Source: Enemella evansiae (GTDB taxonomy: Bacteria; Pseudomonadota; Alphaproteobacteria; Rhodobacterales; Rhodobacteraceae). From it: a stretch of DNA of 64,000 nucleotides. Positions 45,403 to 53,795 of this stretch are shown one piece after another. The translations under genes and the position numbers were made by a program. The notes under the pieces are model-generated. The model had not been told where the DNA came from. It saw only the letters and a program-made list of their open reading frames with translations, and ran no database searches. Every line of letters begins with the position of its first letter. Within the stretch, counting starts at the first letter, position 1. Location: contig JAFKDC010000011.1 in assembly GCA_017255395.1 (NCBI GenBank), forward strand, positions 62,001 through 126,000, given 5' to 3'.

Positions 45403-46185
45403 TCAGTGCGCGCGTTCCACCAGCATCTGCTTGATGTTCGCGATCGCCTCTGCGGGGTTCAGACCCTTCGGGCAGGTCTTGGCGCAGTTCATAATGGTGT
45501 GGCAGCGGTACAGCTTGAACGGGTCTTCGACGTTGTCCAGCCGCTCACCCGTCGCCTCGTCACGCGAATCGATGATCCAGCGGTAGGCGTGCAGCAGGGC
45601 TGCGGGTCCAAGGTAGCGGTCGCCGTTCCACCAGTAGCTGGGGCAAGCGGTCGAGCAGGATGCGCACATCACGCATTCATACAGGCCGTCCAGCTTCTTG
45701 CGGTCCTCGATGGACTGCTTCCACTCTTTCGCCGGGCGGTTGGTCTTGGTTTCCAGCCAGGGCATGATGCTGGCGTGCTGGGCATAGAAATGCGTCAGGT
45801 CCGGGATCAGGTCCTTGACCACCGGCATGTGCGGCAGCGGGTAGATCTTGACGGTCTCGGTCTCGACCTCGTCGAGGCCGTAGATGCAGGCCAGCGTGTT
45901 GATCCCGTCGATGTTCATCGCGCAGGACCCGCAGATCCCCTCGCGGCAGGACCGGCGGAAGGTCAGCGTCGGGTCGACCTCGTTCTTGATCTTGATAAGC
46001 GCGTCCAGAACCATCGGGCCGCAGGCGTCCATGTCGAGGAAATAGGTATCCACCCGTGGGTTGTCGCCGTCGTCGGGGTTCCAGCGATAGATCTGGAACT
46101 TGCGGATGTTGGTCGCGCCGTCCGGCTTCGGCCAGGTCTTGCCCGTGCGGATGCGGGAATTCTTGGGGAGAGTGAATTGGACCAT
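45403..46185 (-). CDS. sdhB: Succinate dehydrogenase iron-sulfur subunit
   Basis: 260 residues. Carries electrons from SdhA flavin to quinone through three iron-sulfur clusters. The 2Fe-2S site is C-R-E-G-I-C-G-S-C with a later C (about 80-104), and the 4Fe-4S/3Fe-4S sites are [12 protein letters not shown] (about 171-182) and [12 protein letters not shown] (about 228-239). GGAGG-type ribosome site before the ATG. Separated from sdhA by three unrelated genes. Confidence 0.97.
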   Translation of the reverse strand: MVQFTLPKNSRIRTGKTWPKPDGATNIRKFQIYRWNPDDGDNPRVDTYFLDMDACGPMVLDALIKIKNEVDPTLTFRRSCREGICGSCAMNIDGINTLACIYGLDEVETETVKIYPLPHMPVVKDLIPDLTHFYAQHASIMPWLETKTNRPAKEWKQSIEDRKKLDGLYECVMCASCSTACPSYWWNGDRYLGPAALLHAYRWIIDSRDEATGERLDNVEDPFKLYRCHTIMNCAKTCPKGLNPAEAIANIKQMLVERAH

Positions 46186-46245
46186 GAGTCTACCTCCTGG
46201 CTGGGGTGTTCTTGACGAAACGGGCTGGGGCGGGGGTCGAAGGGG

Positions 46246-46566
46246 TCACCGGAGCGCCCCCTGAAGCAGCGCGGGCAACCCGCGATTGGCAAGGCAGGAC
46301 AGCGTCTCGGGCCGGGCCGCGATCTCGGAAACGATCTGGATCGAGCTTTCCGTGGGCCCGCCGACGGTATCCACGGCCAGCGCATAGATCTGCTGGGCCG
46401 AGGCATTGTCGATCACGCAGTCGATGGCGGGCTGGACCGGCACGCCGGGGAAGCGCTCGACCACCACACGCGACACGGTGGACCGTGCCGCCTCGCGGGC
46501 GATGGTATCCTGCGACTGGGCCGTACAGGCGCCAAGCGCGAGCATCAGAAGAAGGGCTTTTTTCAT
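46246..46566 (-). CDS. Small putative lipoprotein inside the sdh operon (106 aa)
   Basis: 106 residues starting MKKALLLMLALGACTAQSQD, with a lipobox L-A-L-G-A-C (C15). The mature part contains D-C-V-I-D-N-A-S (about 50) and another cysteine in TLSCLANRGLP, suggesting a disulfide. AAGGTGG precedes the ATG, which overlaps the stop of the FkbM gene (ATGA). Lies 60 bp before sdhB. I do not know a function; its place in the operon may imply co-expression with respiration. Confidence 0.72.
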   Translation of the reverse strand: MKKALLLMLALGACTAQSQDTIAREAARSTVSRVVVERFPGVPVQPAIDCVIDNASAQQIYALAVDTVGGPTESSIQIVSEIAARPETLSCLANRGLPALLQGALR

Positions 46567-47252
46567 GAAGGCCACCTTGCAAACAGAGCATCGACGTAAC
46601 GCGGTGCGGCACCGCCGCGCCCGTCCCCGGGCAGCGACAGGACATCGCGGAATTCCAGCCCCGCCGCGGCAAGGGCCGCAATCACCCGGCTGGGCGGCGC
46701 CACCCCTTCGAACCGCTGGCTGAGCGACAGTTCGAGAATGGCAAACTCGGTCCGGGCAAGCGTCTCGGGCGCGCCCTGAAGGACATCCAGTTCGAAGCCT
46801 TCGGTGTCGATCTTCAGACCGACACGGCCCGGGTAGGCCTGCATGATCTGGTCCAAAGTCCGCACCTCGACCGAGCGGGTTTCGACCGATTGCACCCGCC
46901 GCGCCATCGGGCCGGCGATCTCGCGGAAGCCCGCCATGGCGCCGTCGGTGCCGTGTTTCGTCACCGGTATCCGCAAGTCCATCCGGCCCGGCGCGGGACC
47001 GGCGGCGCAGGCATGAAAGTCATAGTCGGCGGGCGCGGCTGACAGGTCTTCCGCCACCTCCGCCCGGGGATCGACCAGCACGAATTTCGTGTTCGGAAAG
47101 GCATCGTAGAGATGCGGCGTGCCCCTGTGGACACCCACATCTGCGACGACATCGGGCGCAAAGCCGTAGCCGCGAAGATGGTCCGCCCCTTCGCGGTTGC
47201 GCACCGCGACCAGTCCTTCACGCCGCAGGGCGCGGCGAAGCTCGGGGGTCAT
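46563..47252 (-). CDS. FkbM family methyltransferase inside the sdh operon
   Basis: 229 residues from Met at 47252 (an alternative start is 47291). S-adenosylmethionine fold: motif I VVADVGVHRGTPHLYDAFP (about 36-54), FVLVDPRAEVAEDL (about 57-70), and the FkbM hallmark VGLKIDTEGFELDVLQGAPE (about 144-163). FkbM proteins O-methylate sugars or other small molecules. No glycan cluster is near, and the gene is embedded between sdhA and sdhB with overlapping starts and stops, so the substrate is unclear. Confidence 0.82.
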   Translation of the reverse strand: MTPELRRALRREGLVAVRNREGADHLRGYGFAPDVVADVGVHRGTPHLYDAFPNTKFVLVDPRAEVAEDLSAAPADYDFHACAAGPAPGRMDLRIPVTKHGTDGAMAGFREIAGPMARRVQSVETRSVEVRTLDQIMQAYPGRVGLKIDTEGFELDVLQGAPETLARTEFAILELSLSQRFEGVAPPSRVIAALAAAGLEFRDVLSLPGDGRGGAAPRYVDALFARWPS

Positions 47253-47295
47253 GTGGATGCCCCCCGGCGCCCCGGGCAGGCCCTGTGGCATGCGG

Positions 47296-47595
47296 TCAGT
47301 CCAAGCAATAGAGCGTGCCCCTGTACATCTTCGGCGCGCCCGGCACGCAGCCGGGCAGCGGAACGTGGACGAGGTTCACGGGCTTCTGCCGCCCCGGCGC
47401 GCGGTAGGTGCCGCGCGCCATGCAGTCCTGAAGGATCTGATTGTAGCGCGCCTGATAACCGTATTTCGACCCGCTGTAGGCATTGGCCTCGGCCTCTGCG
47501 TAGCAGGTCTGGGATACGGTGCCATAGCCGTTCGCCAGTGCCGGAAGGGCAGAGGCGGCGGTCAGGGCGGCGGCTGCAATCAGGGTCTTCGTCAT
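47296..47595 (-). CDS. Small exported protein following sdhA (99 aa)
   Basis: 99 residues with a signal peptide ([21 protein letters not shown], cleavage near 21). The mature part has Tyr/Gly-rich NGYGTVSQTCYAEAEANAYS and four cysteines, probably two disulfides. Its ATG overlaps the sdhA stop (ATGA), so it is translated with sdhA. The family is not recognised beyond a vague memory of small proteins at this position in related genomes. Confidence 0.75.
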   Translation of the reverse strand: MTKTLIAAAALTAASALPALANGYGTVSQTCYAEAEANAYSGSKYGYQARYNQILQDCMARGTYRAPGRQKPVNLVHVPLPGCVPGAPKMYRGTLYCLD

Positions 47596-49400
47596 CAGAA
47601 AGTCCTCGCTTTCGGGGCGATCTTCTGCAACGAAATCCCGCCCTGTTCCTCGTTCGTCAACGGATCGACGATGACAGGACGATAGCTCAGCGCGACGGTG
47701 TTTCCATCGACACGGGCAACGGTGTGGACACGCCAGTTCTCGTCGTCCCGCTCCGAGAAGTCCTCGTGCGCATGGGCGCCGCGCGATTCCTTGCGCGCCT
47801 CGGCGCCGACGATGGTCGCCAGGGCGTTGGGCATCAGGTTCGTCAGTTCCAGCGTTTCCATCAGGTCCGAGTTCCAGACGAGGCTGCGGTCGGTGACCTT
47901 CAGGTCGTCCAGCTTGGCGGCAATGGCGGTCATCGCCTCAACACCCTCGGCCATGGTCTCGGCGGTGCGGAAGACGGCGGCATCGCGCTGCATGGTCTTC
48001 TGCATTTCCAGCCGCAGCTCTGCCGTGGGCACGCCGCCATCCGCATGGCGCAGACCGTCGAAGCGGGCGAAGGCCTTGTCGATCTCGCCCTTGGGCGCCA
48101 CCGGCACCGCGCCTTCGCGGTCAACCACCTGACCGGCGCGGATCGCGGCGGCGCGACCGAAGACCACGAGGTCGATCAGCGAGTTCGATCCCAGACGGTT
48201 TGCACCATGCACCGAGGCACAGCCCGCCTCGCCCACGGCCATAAGGCCGGGGACCACGGCGGTCGGGTTGTCCTCGGTCGGGTTCAGCACCTCGCCCCAG
48301 TAGTTCGTCGGGATGCCGCCCATGTTGTAGTGCACGGTGGGCAGGACCGGGATCGGTTCCTTGGTCACGTCCACACCAGCGAAGATCTTGGCCGACTCCG
48401 AGATACCCGGCAGGCGCTCTGCCAGCGCCTCGGCGGGCAGGTGCGAGAGGTTCAGGTGGATGTGGTCGCCGTCCTTGCCGACGCCCCGGCCCTCGCGGAT
48501 TTCCATGGTCATGGAGCGGCTGACGTAGTCGCGCGGCGCAAGGTCCTTGTAGGTCGGCGCGTAGCGTTCCATGAAGCGCTCGCCCTCGGAGTTCGTCAGA
48601 TAGCCGCCCTCGCCCCGTGCGCCCTCGGTGATCAGGCAGCCAGAGCCGTAGATGCCGGTCGGGTGGAACTGCACGAACTCCATGTCCTGAAGCGGCAGAC
48701 CGGCGCGGGCCACCATGCCGCCGCCGTCGCCGGTGCATGTGTGGGCCGAGGTGGCGGAGAAATAGGCGCGCCCGTAACCGCCGGTGGCCAGAACGACCAT
48801 CTTGGCGTTGAAGACGTGCATCGTGCCGTCGTCCAGCTTCCAGCAGAGAACGCCCTTGCAGACGCCGTCCTCCATCAGCAGGTCGATGGCGAAATACTCG
48901 ACGTAGAATTCGGCCTGCTGCTTCAGCGACTGGCCATACAGCGTGTGCAGGATGGCGTGGCCGGTGCGGTCGGCGGCGGCGCAGGTGCGCTGCACCGGGG
49001 GGCCTTCGCCGAACTCGGTGGTGTGGCCGCCGAAGGGCCGCTGGTAGATCTTGCCCTCTTCGGTGCGCGAAAACGGCACGCCGTAGTGCTCCAGCTCGTA
49101 GACCGCCTTGGGCGCCTCGCGGGCGAGGTATTCCATCGCGTCGGTGTCGCCCAGCCAGTCGGAGCCTTTGACGGTGTCGTACATGTGCCACTGCCAGTTA
49201 TCGGGCCCCATGTTCGACAGCGAGGCGGCGATGCCGCCCTGTGCCGCCACGGTGTGCGAGCGCGTCGGGAAGACCTTGGTCACGCAGGCCGTGCGCAGGC
49301 CCTGCTCGGCCATGCCCAGCGTCGCACGCAGCCCGGCGCCGCCGGCACCCACGACCACGACGTCATAATCATGCGTCTCGTATTCGTATGAAGCAGTCAT
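47595..49400 (-). CDS. sdhA: Succinate dehydrogenase flavoprotein subunit
   Basis: 601 residues. Oxidises succinate to fumarate with covalently bound FAD. Dinucleotide motif [20 protein letters not shown] (about 13-32), FAD-linking histidine in [12 protein letters not shown] (H near 50), substrate/catalytic regions [21 protein letters not shown] and R-P-x-x-x... near the C-terminus, and H in [11 protein letters not shown]. Normal length. Follows sdhD by 22 bp. Confidence 0.97.
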   Translation of the reverse strand: MTASYEYETHDYDVVVVGAGGAGLRATLGMAEQGLRTACVTKVFPTRSHTVAAQGGIAASLSNMGPDNWQWHMYDTVKGSDWLGDTDAMEYLAREAPKAVYELEHYGVPFSRTEEGKIYQRPFGGHTTEFGEGPPVQRTCAAADRTGHAILHTLYGQSLKQQAEFYVEYFAIDLLMEDGVCKGVLCWKLDDGTMHVFNAKMVVLATGGYGRAYFSATSAHTCTGDGGGMVARAGLPLQDMEFVQFHPTGIYGSGCLITEGARGEGGYLTNSEGERFMERYAPTYKDLAPRDYVSRSMTMEIREGRGVGKDGDHIHLNLSHLPAEALAERLPGISESAKIFAGVDVTKEPIPVLPTVHYNMGGIPTNYWGEVLNPTEDNPTAVVPGLMAVGEAGCASVHGANRLGSNSLIDLVVFGRAAAIRAGQVVDREGAVPVAPKGEIDKAFARFDGLRHADGGVPTAELRLEMQKTMQRDAAVFRTAETMAEGVEAMTAIAAKLDDLKVTDRSLVWNSDLMETLELTNLMPNALATIVGAEARKESRGAHAHEDFSERDDENWRVHTVARVDGNTVALSYRPVIVDPLTNEEQGGISLQKIAPKARTF

Positions 49401-49422
49401 AGTGGTTCTTTCCTGTCGCGCG

Positions 49423-49794
49423 TCAGAGGGCGATTTTCACGAGGGCGAACAGCCCCATGGCCATCAGCGTATAGGTCAGCGCCGAGGTGGCGATCAGAGC
49501 GAAGCGCTCTGCCATGCCGTGGACGTAGTCCTCGATCGCCTCATGCGCCTCGTTCTTCACGTGGTTGAGGATCACGATCATGCCGAGGCCGGTGACGATG
49601 GCGGGCCAGGGGCGCGAGAAGTAGGCGATGACCTCTTCGCGGGTCCCGCCCATGCCGGCGCCGAAGGTGAAGACGAAGAGCGGCACGACCACGACCATCA
49701 GGATCGACGAGATCAGCATCTGGTAGTGGTGATGGGTGCCCTGCCCCGAGGCGCCAAGGCCGGTGGCCCGCTTGCGGTCTGTCAGATAACGCAT
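49423..49794 (-). CDS. sdhD: Succinate dehydrogenase membrane anchor subunit D
   Basis: 123 residues with three membrane helices (about 22-44, 53-75, 95-117). Typical SdhD: N-terminal [20 protein letters not shown] with the G-S/A-G-x-G-T-x-H-H segment, and [17 protein letters not shown] with the haem/quinone-site histidine and D-Y. Anchors SdhAB with SdhC. Start at ATG 49794, 10 bp after sdhC; the open frame continues upstream in sdhC without support. Confidence 0.93.
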   Translation of the reverse strand: MRYLTDRKRATGLGASGQGTHHHYQMLISSILMVVVVPLFVFTFGAGMGGTREEVIAYFSRPWPAIVTGLGMIVILNHVKNEAHEAIEDYVHGMAERFALIATSALTYTLMAMGLFALVKIAL

Positions 49795-49804
49795 GATGAC
49801 CCCC

Positions 49805-50194
49805 TCAGATCGCGATTGCCGTGAAGAGCGCCAGCAGCGTGGCGCCGATGAACATGCCCCAGCCCATGTACTCGGAGGTCTGGACGTCGAGGCAATAACC
49901 GAAGTCCCAGATGACGTGCCGCAGCCGTCCGAGCATGTGGTACCAGATCGCCCACGACCCGACGAACAGCACGAGGTTGCCGAGGATGCTGAGCAGCAGA
50001 CCGTCGACCAGCGCGAAGGCCTCGTCCGAGGAGGCCGCCGCAAGCAACCAGATTGCCAGCAGCACGGCGATGCCCAGCGTGATCAGCCCGGTGATGCGCA
50101 CCATGATAGAGGACATGGAGGTCATCTGCGGGCGGTAGTACTGCCCGATCATGAAGGGAGAAAGCGGGCGATTGCCCCGGTTCACATCAGCCAT
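49805..50194 (-). CDS. sdhC: Succinate dehydrogenase cytochrome b subunit
   Basis: 129 residues with three membrane helices (about 28-52, 62-86, 107-129). The N-terminal R-P-L-S-P-F/H motif and S-I-x-x-R-I-T-G, and WYHMLGRLRHVIWDFG with the haem b histidine, identify SdhC. First gene of sdhCDA-x-x-x-B. Two TGTGATCACA palindromes lie 118-148 bp upstream of its ATG. Confidence 0.94.
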   Translation of the reverse strand: MADVNRGNRPLSPFMIGQYYRPQMTSMSSIMVRITGLITLGIAVLLAIWLLAAASSDEAFALVDGLLLSILGNLVLFVGSWAIWYHMLGRLRHVIWDFGYCLDVQTSEYMGWGMFIGATLLALFTAIAI

Positions 50195-50311
50195 GGGGAT
50201 ATCCTGGGTTGGGGTCCGTTGGTGCCGTTCTATCGCTTTTTACACCGCTGTCACCCGTGGGTGCGGCACTGCGGCGCGGTTTTTTGGCGCATTTCGCGAA
50301 AATCGTCGCGA

Positions 50312-50343
50312 TGTGATCACAGCTTTTATCGGTGTGATCACAC
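50312..50343. promoter_or_regulatory. Tandem TGTGATCACA palindromes upstream of sdhC
   Basis: TGTGATCACA occurs at 50312-50321 and 50333-50342, exactly 21 bp apart, so both sit on the same face of the helix; the second extends to GTGTGATCACAC (50332-50343). They lie in the 236-bp gap upstream of sdhC. The half-site TGTGA with no spacer resembles GntR/FadR-type or CRP-like half-sites, but the regulator is unknown. Confidence 0.6.
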
Positions 50344-50354
50344 ATTTGACGCTA

Positions 50355-50391
50355 ACGCAAACGCCCTGCCGGTTTGCGACCAGCAGGGCGT
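50355..50391 (-). terminator. Probable terminator of the 67-aa gene
   Basis: ACGCCCTGC (50361-50369) pairs with GCAGGGCGT (50383-50391), running into TTTGCGTT on the - strand, about 40 bp past the stop at 50431. The U-tract is imperfect. Confidence 0.6.
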
Positions 50392-50430
50392 GAACGTGAC
50401 GGATTCGGTCGGGCAAAGACCCGGTGACGC

Positions 50431-50634
50431 TCAGTCTTCCGGGAAACCCATCTTGCGCAGCGCGGCCTTGGCCTTGCGTTTCAGGGTATCGTCCTGCGAG
50501 CCGAGATCGCGGTGCAGCTTTCCCATAAGTCCCGAGAGCGCGCGGCGGTCGGCCAGAGAACGGATGGTGTTCGGAATTTCCCCATCGGGAAGACCGAGGA
50601 CCTCGTCGGAGGTCTGCGGCAGGTTCAGGCTCAT
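50431..50634 (-). CDS. Small hypothetical protein (67 aa)
   Basis: 67 residues starting MSLNLPQTSDEVLGLPDGEI. Charged, helical, with no membrane or signal segment (DTLKRKAKAALRKMGFPED at the end). GGGGGTG lies upstream of the ATG. I recall similar short proteins in Rhodobacteraceae; no function known. It lies upstream of sdhC in the same direction but is separated by a terminator-like hairpin and the tandem palindromes, so is probably a separate unit. Confidence 0.65.
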   Translation of the reverse strand: MSLNLPQTSDEVLGLPDGEIPNTIRSLADRRALSGLMGKLHRDLGSQDDTLKRKAKAALRKMGFPED

Positions 50635-50758
50635 AGAGAGCACCCCCAGATTAGTAAGCGTCGAATCTCTCTCCCTGTCGCATATCCTACGCAAAGGTTA
50701 ACGAACGGACCACGGAAATGTGACGCATCCGGGCATGCCCCTTGCGCAACCGCCCGGC

Positions 50759-51784
50759 CTACAGCGGCATCAGCGCCCAATAGTCGAGATCCAGCAGCAC
50801 GTCGGGGCTGTAGCGTCCATCGTCGCCCTTCAGGACAAAGGGCTCTCCGCCCTTCGTGGCCACCAGCCGCAGACGGATTGCCCCGACACCGGGCGCCGCA
50901 GTCTCGGCCTTGTCCAGCACCTCTGTCCAGGCCTTCACCGTGTCGCCCGCGAAGCAGGGATTGGCATGGGCGCCGCCGTTCAGACCGACGATCATCTGCG
51001 CATTGGCCAGCCCATTGAACGACAGCGCGCGCGCCATCGAGATCACGTGCCCGCCGTAGATCAGCCGCCCCTCGGGCCGGAAGGTCAGGTCGAAGTGCAC
51101 CTTGGCGGTGTTCTGCCAGAGCCGCGTGGCGAGCATGTGCTCGGCCTCCTCGATGGTCACGCCGTCGACGTGGTCGATGGTCTCGCCAATCTCGTAATCT
51201 CCCCAGCGGTGCGTCTCTCCGGCCAGCGTGAAGTCGTAGCCGGTGAAATCCAGCCCCTCGGGGATCACCAGATCCTCCGGCGCCAGCACCGTCTTCAGAT
51301 CCGGCACCACCGTCTCGGGCGCGGGGGCGTCCGCGTCCTTCTTGCGGACCATCACCCAGCGGCAATATTCCATCACCACTTCGTCGCGCTGGTTAAGACC
51401 CTTCGTGCGGACCCAGACCACCCCGGTCTTGCCGTTCGAGTTCTGCTTCAGTCCAATCACCTCGGACACCGACCGCAGCGTGTCCCCCGGCCAGACCGGT
51501 GCCAGCCAGCGCCCCTCGGCATAGCCGAGGTTGGCCACCGCGTTCAGGGACACATCCGGCACGGTCTTGCCGAAGACGACGTGGAAGGCCGCGAGATCGT
51601 CGATCGGCGCGGCCTTCAGACCGCAGGCCTGCGCAAAGGCATCCGAGGAATAGAGCGCATGCCGGGCCGGGTAGAGCGCGTGATAGAGCGCGCGCTCCCC
51701 GCCCGAGACGGTGCGCGGCACCGCGTGCTCCAGCACCTGACCGACGCTGTAATCCTCGAAGAAGCGGCCCGCGTTGGTCTTCAT
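50759..51784 (-). CDS. mch: Mesaconyl-CoA hydratase (EMC pathway)
   Basis: 341 residues: a double-hotdog MaoC-type hydratase. Converts mesaconyl-C1-CoA to (2R,3S)-beta-methylmalyl-CoA. N-terminal G-R-F-F-E-D-Y (about 6-12), HAVPRTVSGGERALYHALYP (about 20-39), and the long H-V-x-G-x-T-I/V-E-E-A-E-H-M and RLIYGGHVISMARALSFNGL segments match the Rhodobacter sphaeroides enzyme as I remember it. The ATG at 51784 overlaps the DUF1737 stop (TGATG), preferred over GTG at 51787. Operon with mcl2 and nnrU. Confidence 0.92.
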   Translation of the reverse strand: MKTNAGRFFEDYSVGQVLEHAVPRTVSGGERALYHALYPARHALYSSDAFAQACGLKAAPIDDLAAFHVVFGKTVPDVSLNAVANLGYAEGRWLAPVWPGDTLRSVSEVIGLKQNSNGKTGVVWVRTKGLNQRDEVVMEYCRWVMVRKKDADAPAPETVVPDLKTVLAPEDLVIPEGLDFTGYDFTLAGETHRWGDYEIGETIDHVDGVTIEEAEHMLATRLWQNTAKVHFDLTFRPEGRLIYGGHVISMARALSFNGLANAQMIVGLNGGAHANPCFAGDTVKAWTEVLDKAETAAPGVGAIRLRLVATKGGEPFVLKGDDGRYSPDVLLDLDYWALMPL

Positions 51785-51987
51785 CACTGCTCTCCCAGCT
51801 TGGTCTCGGGGGTGTAGGTGCCCTCGACCTCTTTCACCACGGCCTGCCCGCAGCGCATCACGCCGTTGGCGGCGTCAAAGGCGTAGGTGGGCTCTCCGTA
51901 GAGGGTCCAGCCCTTGTTCAGCGCCGCGGTGACCTTGTGACAGAAGGCCGAGGTGTCGTCCTCGGTGAGGAAGCGGTAGAGTTTCAT
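51784..51987 (-). CDS. DUF1737 family protein (67 aa)
   Basis: 67 residues, MKLYRFLTEDDTSAFCHKVT then ALNKGWTLYGEPTYAFD and MRCGQAVVKEVEG, the DUF1737 pattern (small alpha/beta domain, unknown function). Stop overlaps the mch start and it follows nnrU by 15 bp, so it is co-transcribed and probably coupled to mesaconyl-CoA hydratase. Two cysteines are present; no export signal. Confidence 0.85.
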   Translation of the reverse strand: MKLYRFLTEDDTSAFCHKVTAALNKGWTLYGEPTYAFDAANGVMRCGQAVVKEVEGTYTPETKLGEQ

Positions 51988-52002
51988 GGTGTCTCCAGTC
52001 GT

Positions 52003-52548
52003 TTAGCCGAATGTCGAATAGCCAAGCCAGGTGTGGATCATACCGATCACGAAGAGCAGCACGACAGAGGCGGCAAGGAAGATCGCATCCTTCTTGACCG
52101 CGCCCCTGGCGGGCGGCACCCAGCCGGGTTCGGCGCGGTTGATCACCGCCATCTCGACCACGGCCCAAAGGCCCAGCCCACCGAACAGGACGAAGGCCGG
52201 CACGTCGCCGTTCACCAGCAGGTGCGCCAGCGTCCAGATCAGGAAGCCGGTCAGCATCGGGTGGCGCATCCGGTAGAACAGCGCACCCTTTTTCGGCCCC
52301 GGCGAGGTGAAATAGAGCGCGGCCACCATCATCAGGTTGTTGATGCCCACGGTTGCGGGGTGCCGGCCCCAGAAAAAGGCGCCATCGGCCATGCGGTAGC
52401 CGAAGATCATCATCAGGACGGAGGCCACAAGCGCCAGCGCCACCACACCTTTACCCTTGTCGCCCATCGGCTGGCGAAGGCCCGGGGCAACCCGTTTGAA
52501 CAGATGCGCCGCCCACCAGAGCGCGACGCCGAGAATCAGAAGCAGCAT
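52003..52548 (-). CDS. NnrU family membrane protein
   Basis: 181 residues with five or six membrane helices, the NnrU domain (R-M-R-H-P-M-L-T-G near 93-101 and H-L-L-V-N-G-D in the helix after). NnrU was named from nitric-oxide metabolism in Rhodobacter, and relatives resemble isoprenylcysteine methyltransferase-like membrane proteins; no denitrification gene is near here. GAGGGATC precedes the ATG. It sits between mcl2 and mch in one operon, so a link to EMC metabolism is possible but only by position. Confidence 0.85.
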   Translation of the reverse strand: MLLLILGVALWWAAHLFKRVAPGLRQPMGDKGKGVVALALVASVLMMIFGYRMADGAFFWGRHPATVGINNLMMVAALYFTSPGPKKGALFYRMRHPMLTGFLIWTLAHLLVNGDVPAFVLFGGLGLWAVVEMAVINRAEPGWVPPARGAVKKDAIFLAASVVLLFVIGMIHTWLGYSTFG

Positions 52549-52584
52549 TGGCGATCCCTCATGTTAACCCCGTCCACAAAGACC

Positions 52585-53433
52585 CTATTGCGCAAGCGCG
52601 GCAATGGCCTCTGCCTTGGATAGCATCCTGCGGGCGGTCTCGACATGCAGGTTCTCGACGATCTTGCCATCGACGACGGCGACCCCCTGCCCCTCCCTCT
52701 CGGCGGTCTCGAACGCCGCGATCTGGCGGCGGGCGAGGTCGATTTCTGCCCCGGACGGCGCGAAGGCCGCGTTGGCCACCTCGACCTGCGCCGGGTGGAT
52801 CAGCGTCTTGCCGTCCATGCCCATGTCGCGGCCCTGTTCACATTCGGCGCGCAGACCCTCGGCATCCTTGAAGGCGTTGTAGACACCGTCGACGATGACC
52901 ACGCCATGCGCCTTGGCGGCCAGCAGGCAAAGGCCGATCCCCGGCATCATCGGCAGGCGGTCGGCGCGGAAGCGCGCGTTCAGCTCTTTCGCAAGGTCAT
53001 TGGTGCCCATGACGAAGCCCGCAAGCCTCGGGTGGGCGGCGATCTCGGCGGCGGCAAGCATGCCCTTCGGCGTCTCCATCATCGCCCAGAGCGGCTTCGA
53101 GGTCAGCGCGGCCAGCGCATCGAGGTCCGCGGCGCTTTCGACCTTGGGCAGCAGCACGGCATCGCAGTCCATGGCGTCGGCGGCACGGGCATCGGCCTCG
53201 CCCCATTCGGTGTCCAGCCCGTTGATCCGCACGATCCGCACCCGGTTGCCATAGGGCTGCGCCAGCGCCGCCTTCAGCGTGTCCCGCGCGACAGGCTTTT
53301 CCGCAGGGGCAACCGCGTCTTCAAGGTCGAAGATCACCGCGTCCACGGGCAGCGCGCGCGCCTTTTCCAGCGCCCGCTCTCGCGAGCCGGGGATGTAGAG
53401 AACGGAACGGTAGGGGCGGGTGGCCATGTCCAT
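52585..53433 (-). CDS. mcl2: (3S)-Malyl-CoA thioesterase / CitE-like protein
   Basis: 282 residues of the HpcH/CitE family. Motifs: R-S-V-L-Y-I-P-G-S (about 8-16), D-A-V-I-F-D-L-E-D-A-V (about 30-40), V-R-I-N-G-L-D (about 65-71), LLPKVESAADL (about 92-102), M-M-E-T-P-K-G (about 117-123). The small size, operon with mch and presence of other EMC genes favour Mcl2, which hydrolyses (3S)-malyl-CoA, rather than the malyl/methylmalyl-CoA lyase Mcl1. Start at ATG 53433, which has GGAG 6 bp upstream. Confidence 0.87.
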   Translation of the reverse strand: MDMATRPYRSVLYIPGSRERALEKARALPVDAVIFDLEDAVAPAEKPVARDTLKAALAQPYGNRVRIVRINGLDTEWGEADARAADAMDCDAVLLPKVESAADLDALAALTSKPLWAMMETPKGMLAAAEIAAHPRLAGFVMGTNDLAKELNARFRADRLPMMPGIGLCLLAAKAHGVVIVDGVYNAFKDAEGLRAECEQGRDMGMDGKTLIHPAQVEVANAAFAPSGAEIDLARRQIAAFETAEREGQGVAVVDGKIVENLHVETARRMLSKAEAIAALAQ

Positions 53434-53795
53434 GCGAGTCTCCATGCGCAACAATATTGCGCCTGAATGCACATTTCTTGCCGGAAAGTTCAAGCCAAAA
53501 TTGCCGCAGCGCAGAAGAATCGTTCGGGTGCGGGGGACCCGCGCAGGGTGTCAGCGCCTTTCGCCCGGCTTCGGGCACCAATGAAGAGGGTGAATAGTGC
53601 GAATTTTAGGCACCGCACGCGGCGTTAACCGGCTGGAAGGCGGCCCGGCATGAGGATGTTCTCATGGCTCAGAACGGGCCGGGGCGCGGGGCCTGACAAC
53701 AAGGCCGACGTCCGGGGATCTGAGAGGACCCAATCCGTACCGGACCGGCCCGCAAAGCGGCGCATCGACCGGTACAAGCCGAAAAGGTGACGACG
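53434..53795. other. Intergenic region between divergent mcl2 and an exported-protein gene
   Basis: 362 bases with promoters for both sides. Contains the GCAA-N5-TTGC element next to mcl2 (53448-53460). No gene or RNA seen in the rest. Confidence 0.45.
53448..53460. promoter_or_regulatory. GCAA-N5-TTGC inverted repeat upstream of mcl2
   Basis: GCAACAATATTGC, part of a longer perfect repeat GCGCAA-N5-TTGCGC (53446-53462), ends 15 bp before the mcl2 ATG. It shares GCAACnnTATTGCG with the ecm upstream site. A protein bound here would block the ribosome site region or transcription start. Confidence 0.5.

Noticed and set aside
47112-49391. 759-codon open frame on the + strand opposite sdhA
   Set aside because: Antisense shadow of sdhA and neighbours; no recognisable sequence.
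50395-50430. Possible extra gene upstream of sdhC in the tandem-palindrome region
   Set aside because: No open frame with a ribosome site; the interval is better explained as promoter plus terminator.
52588-52595. TTGCGCAA as an extra EMC operator upstream of nnrU
   Set aside because: It lies within the last codons of mcl2 (Leu-Ala-Gln stop region) and is too short to separate from chance.
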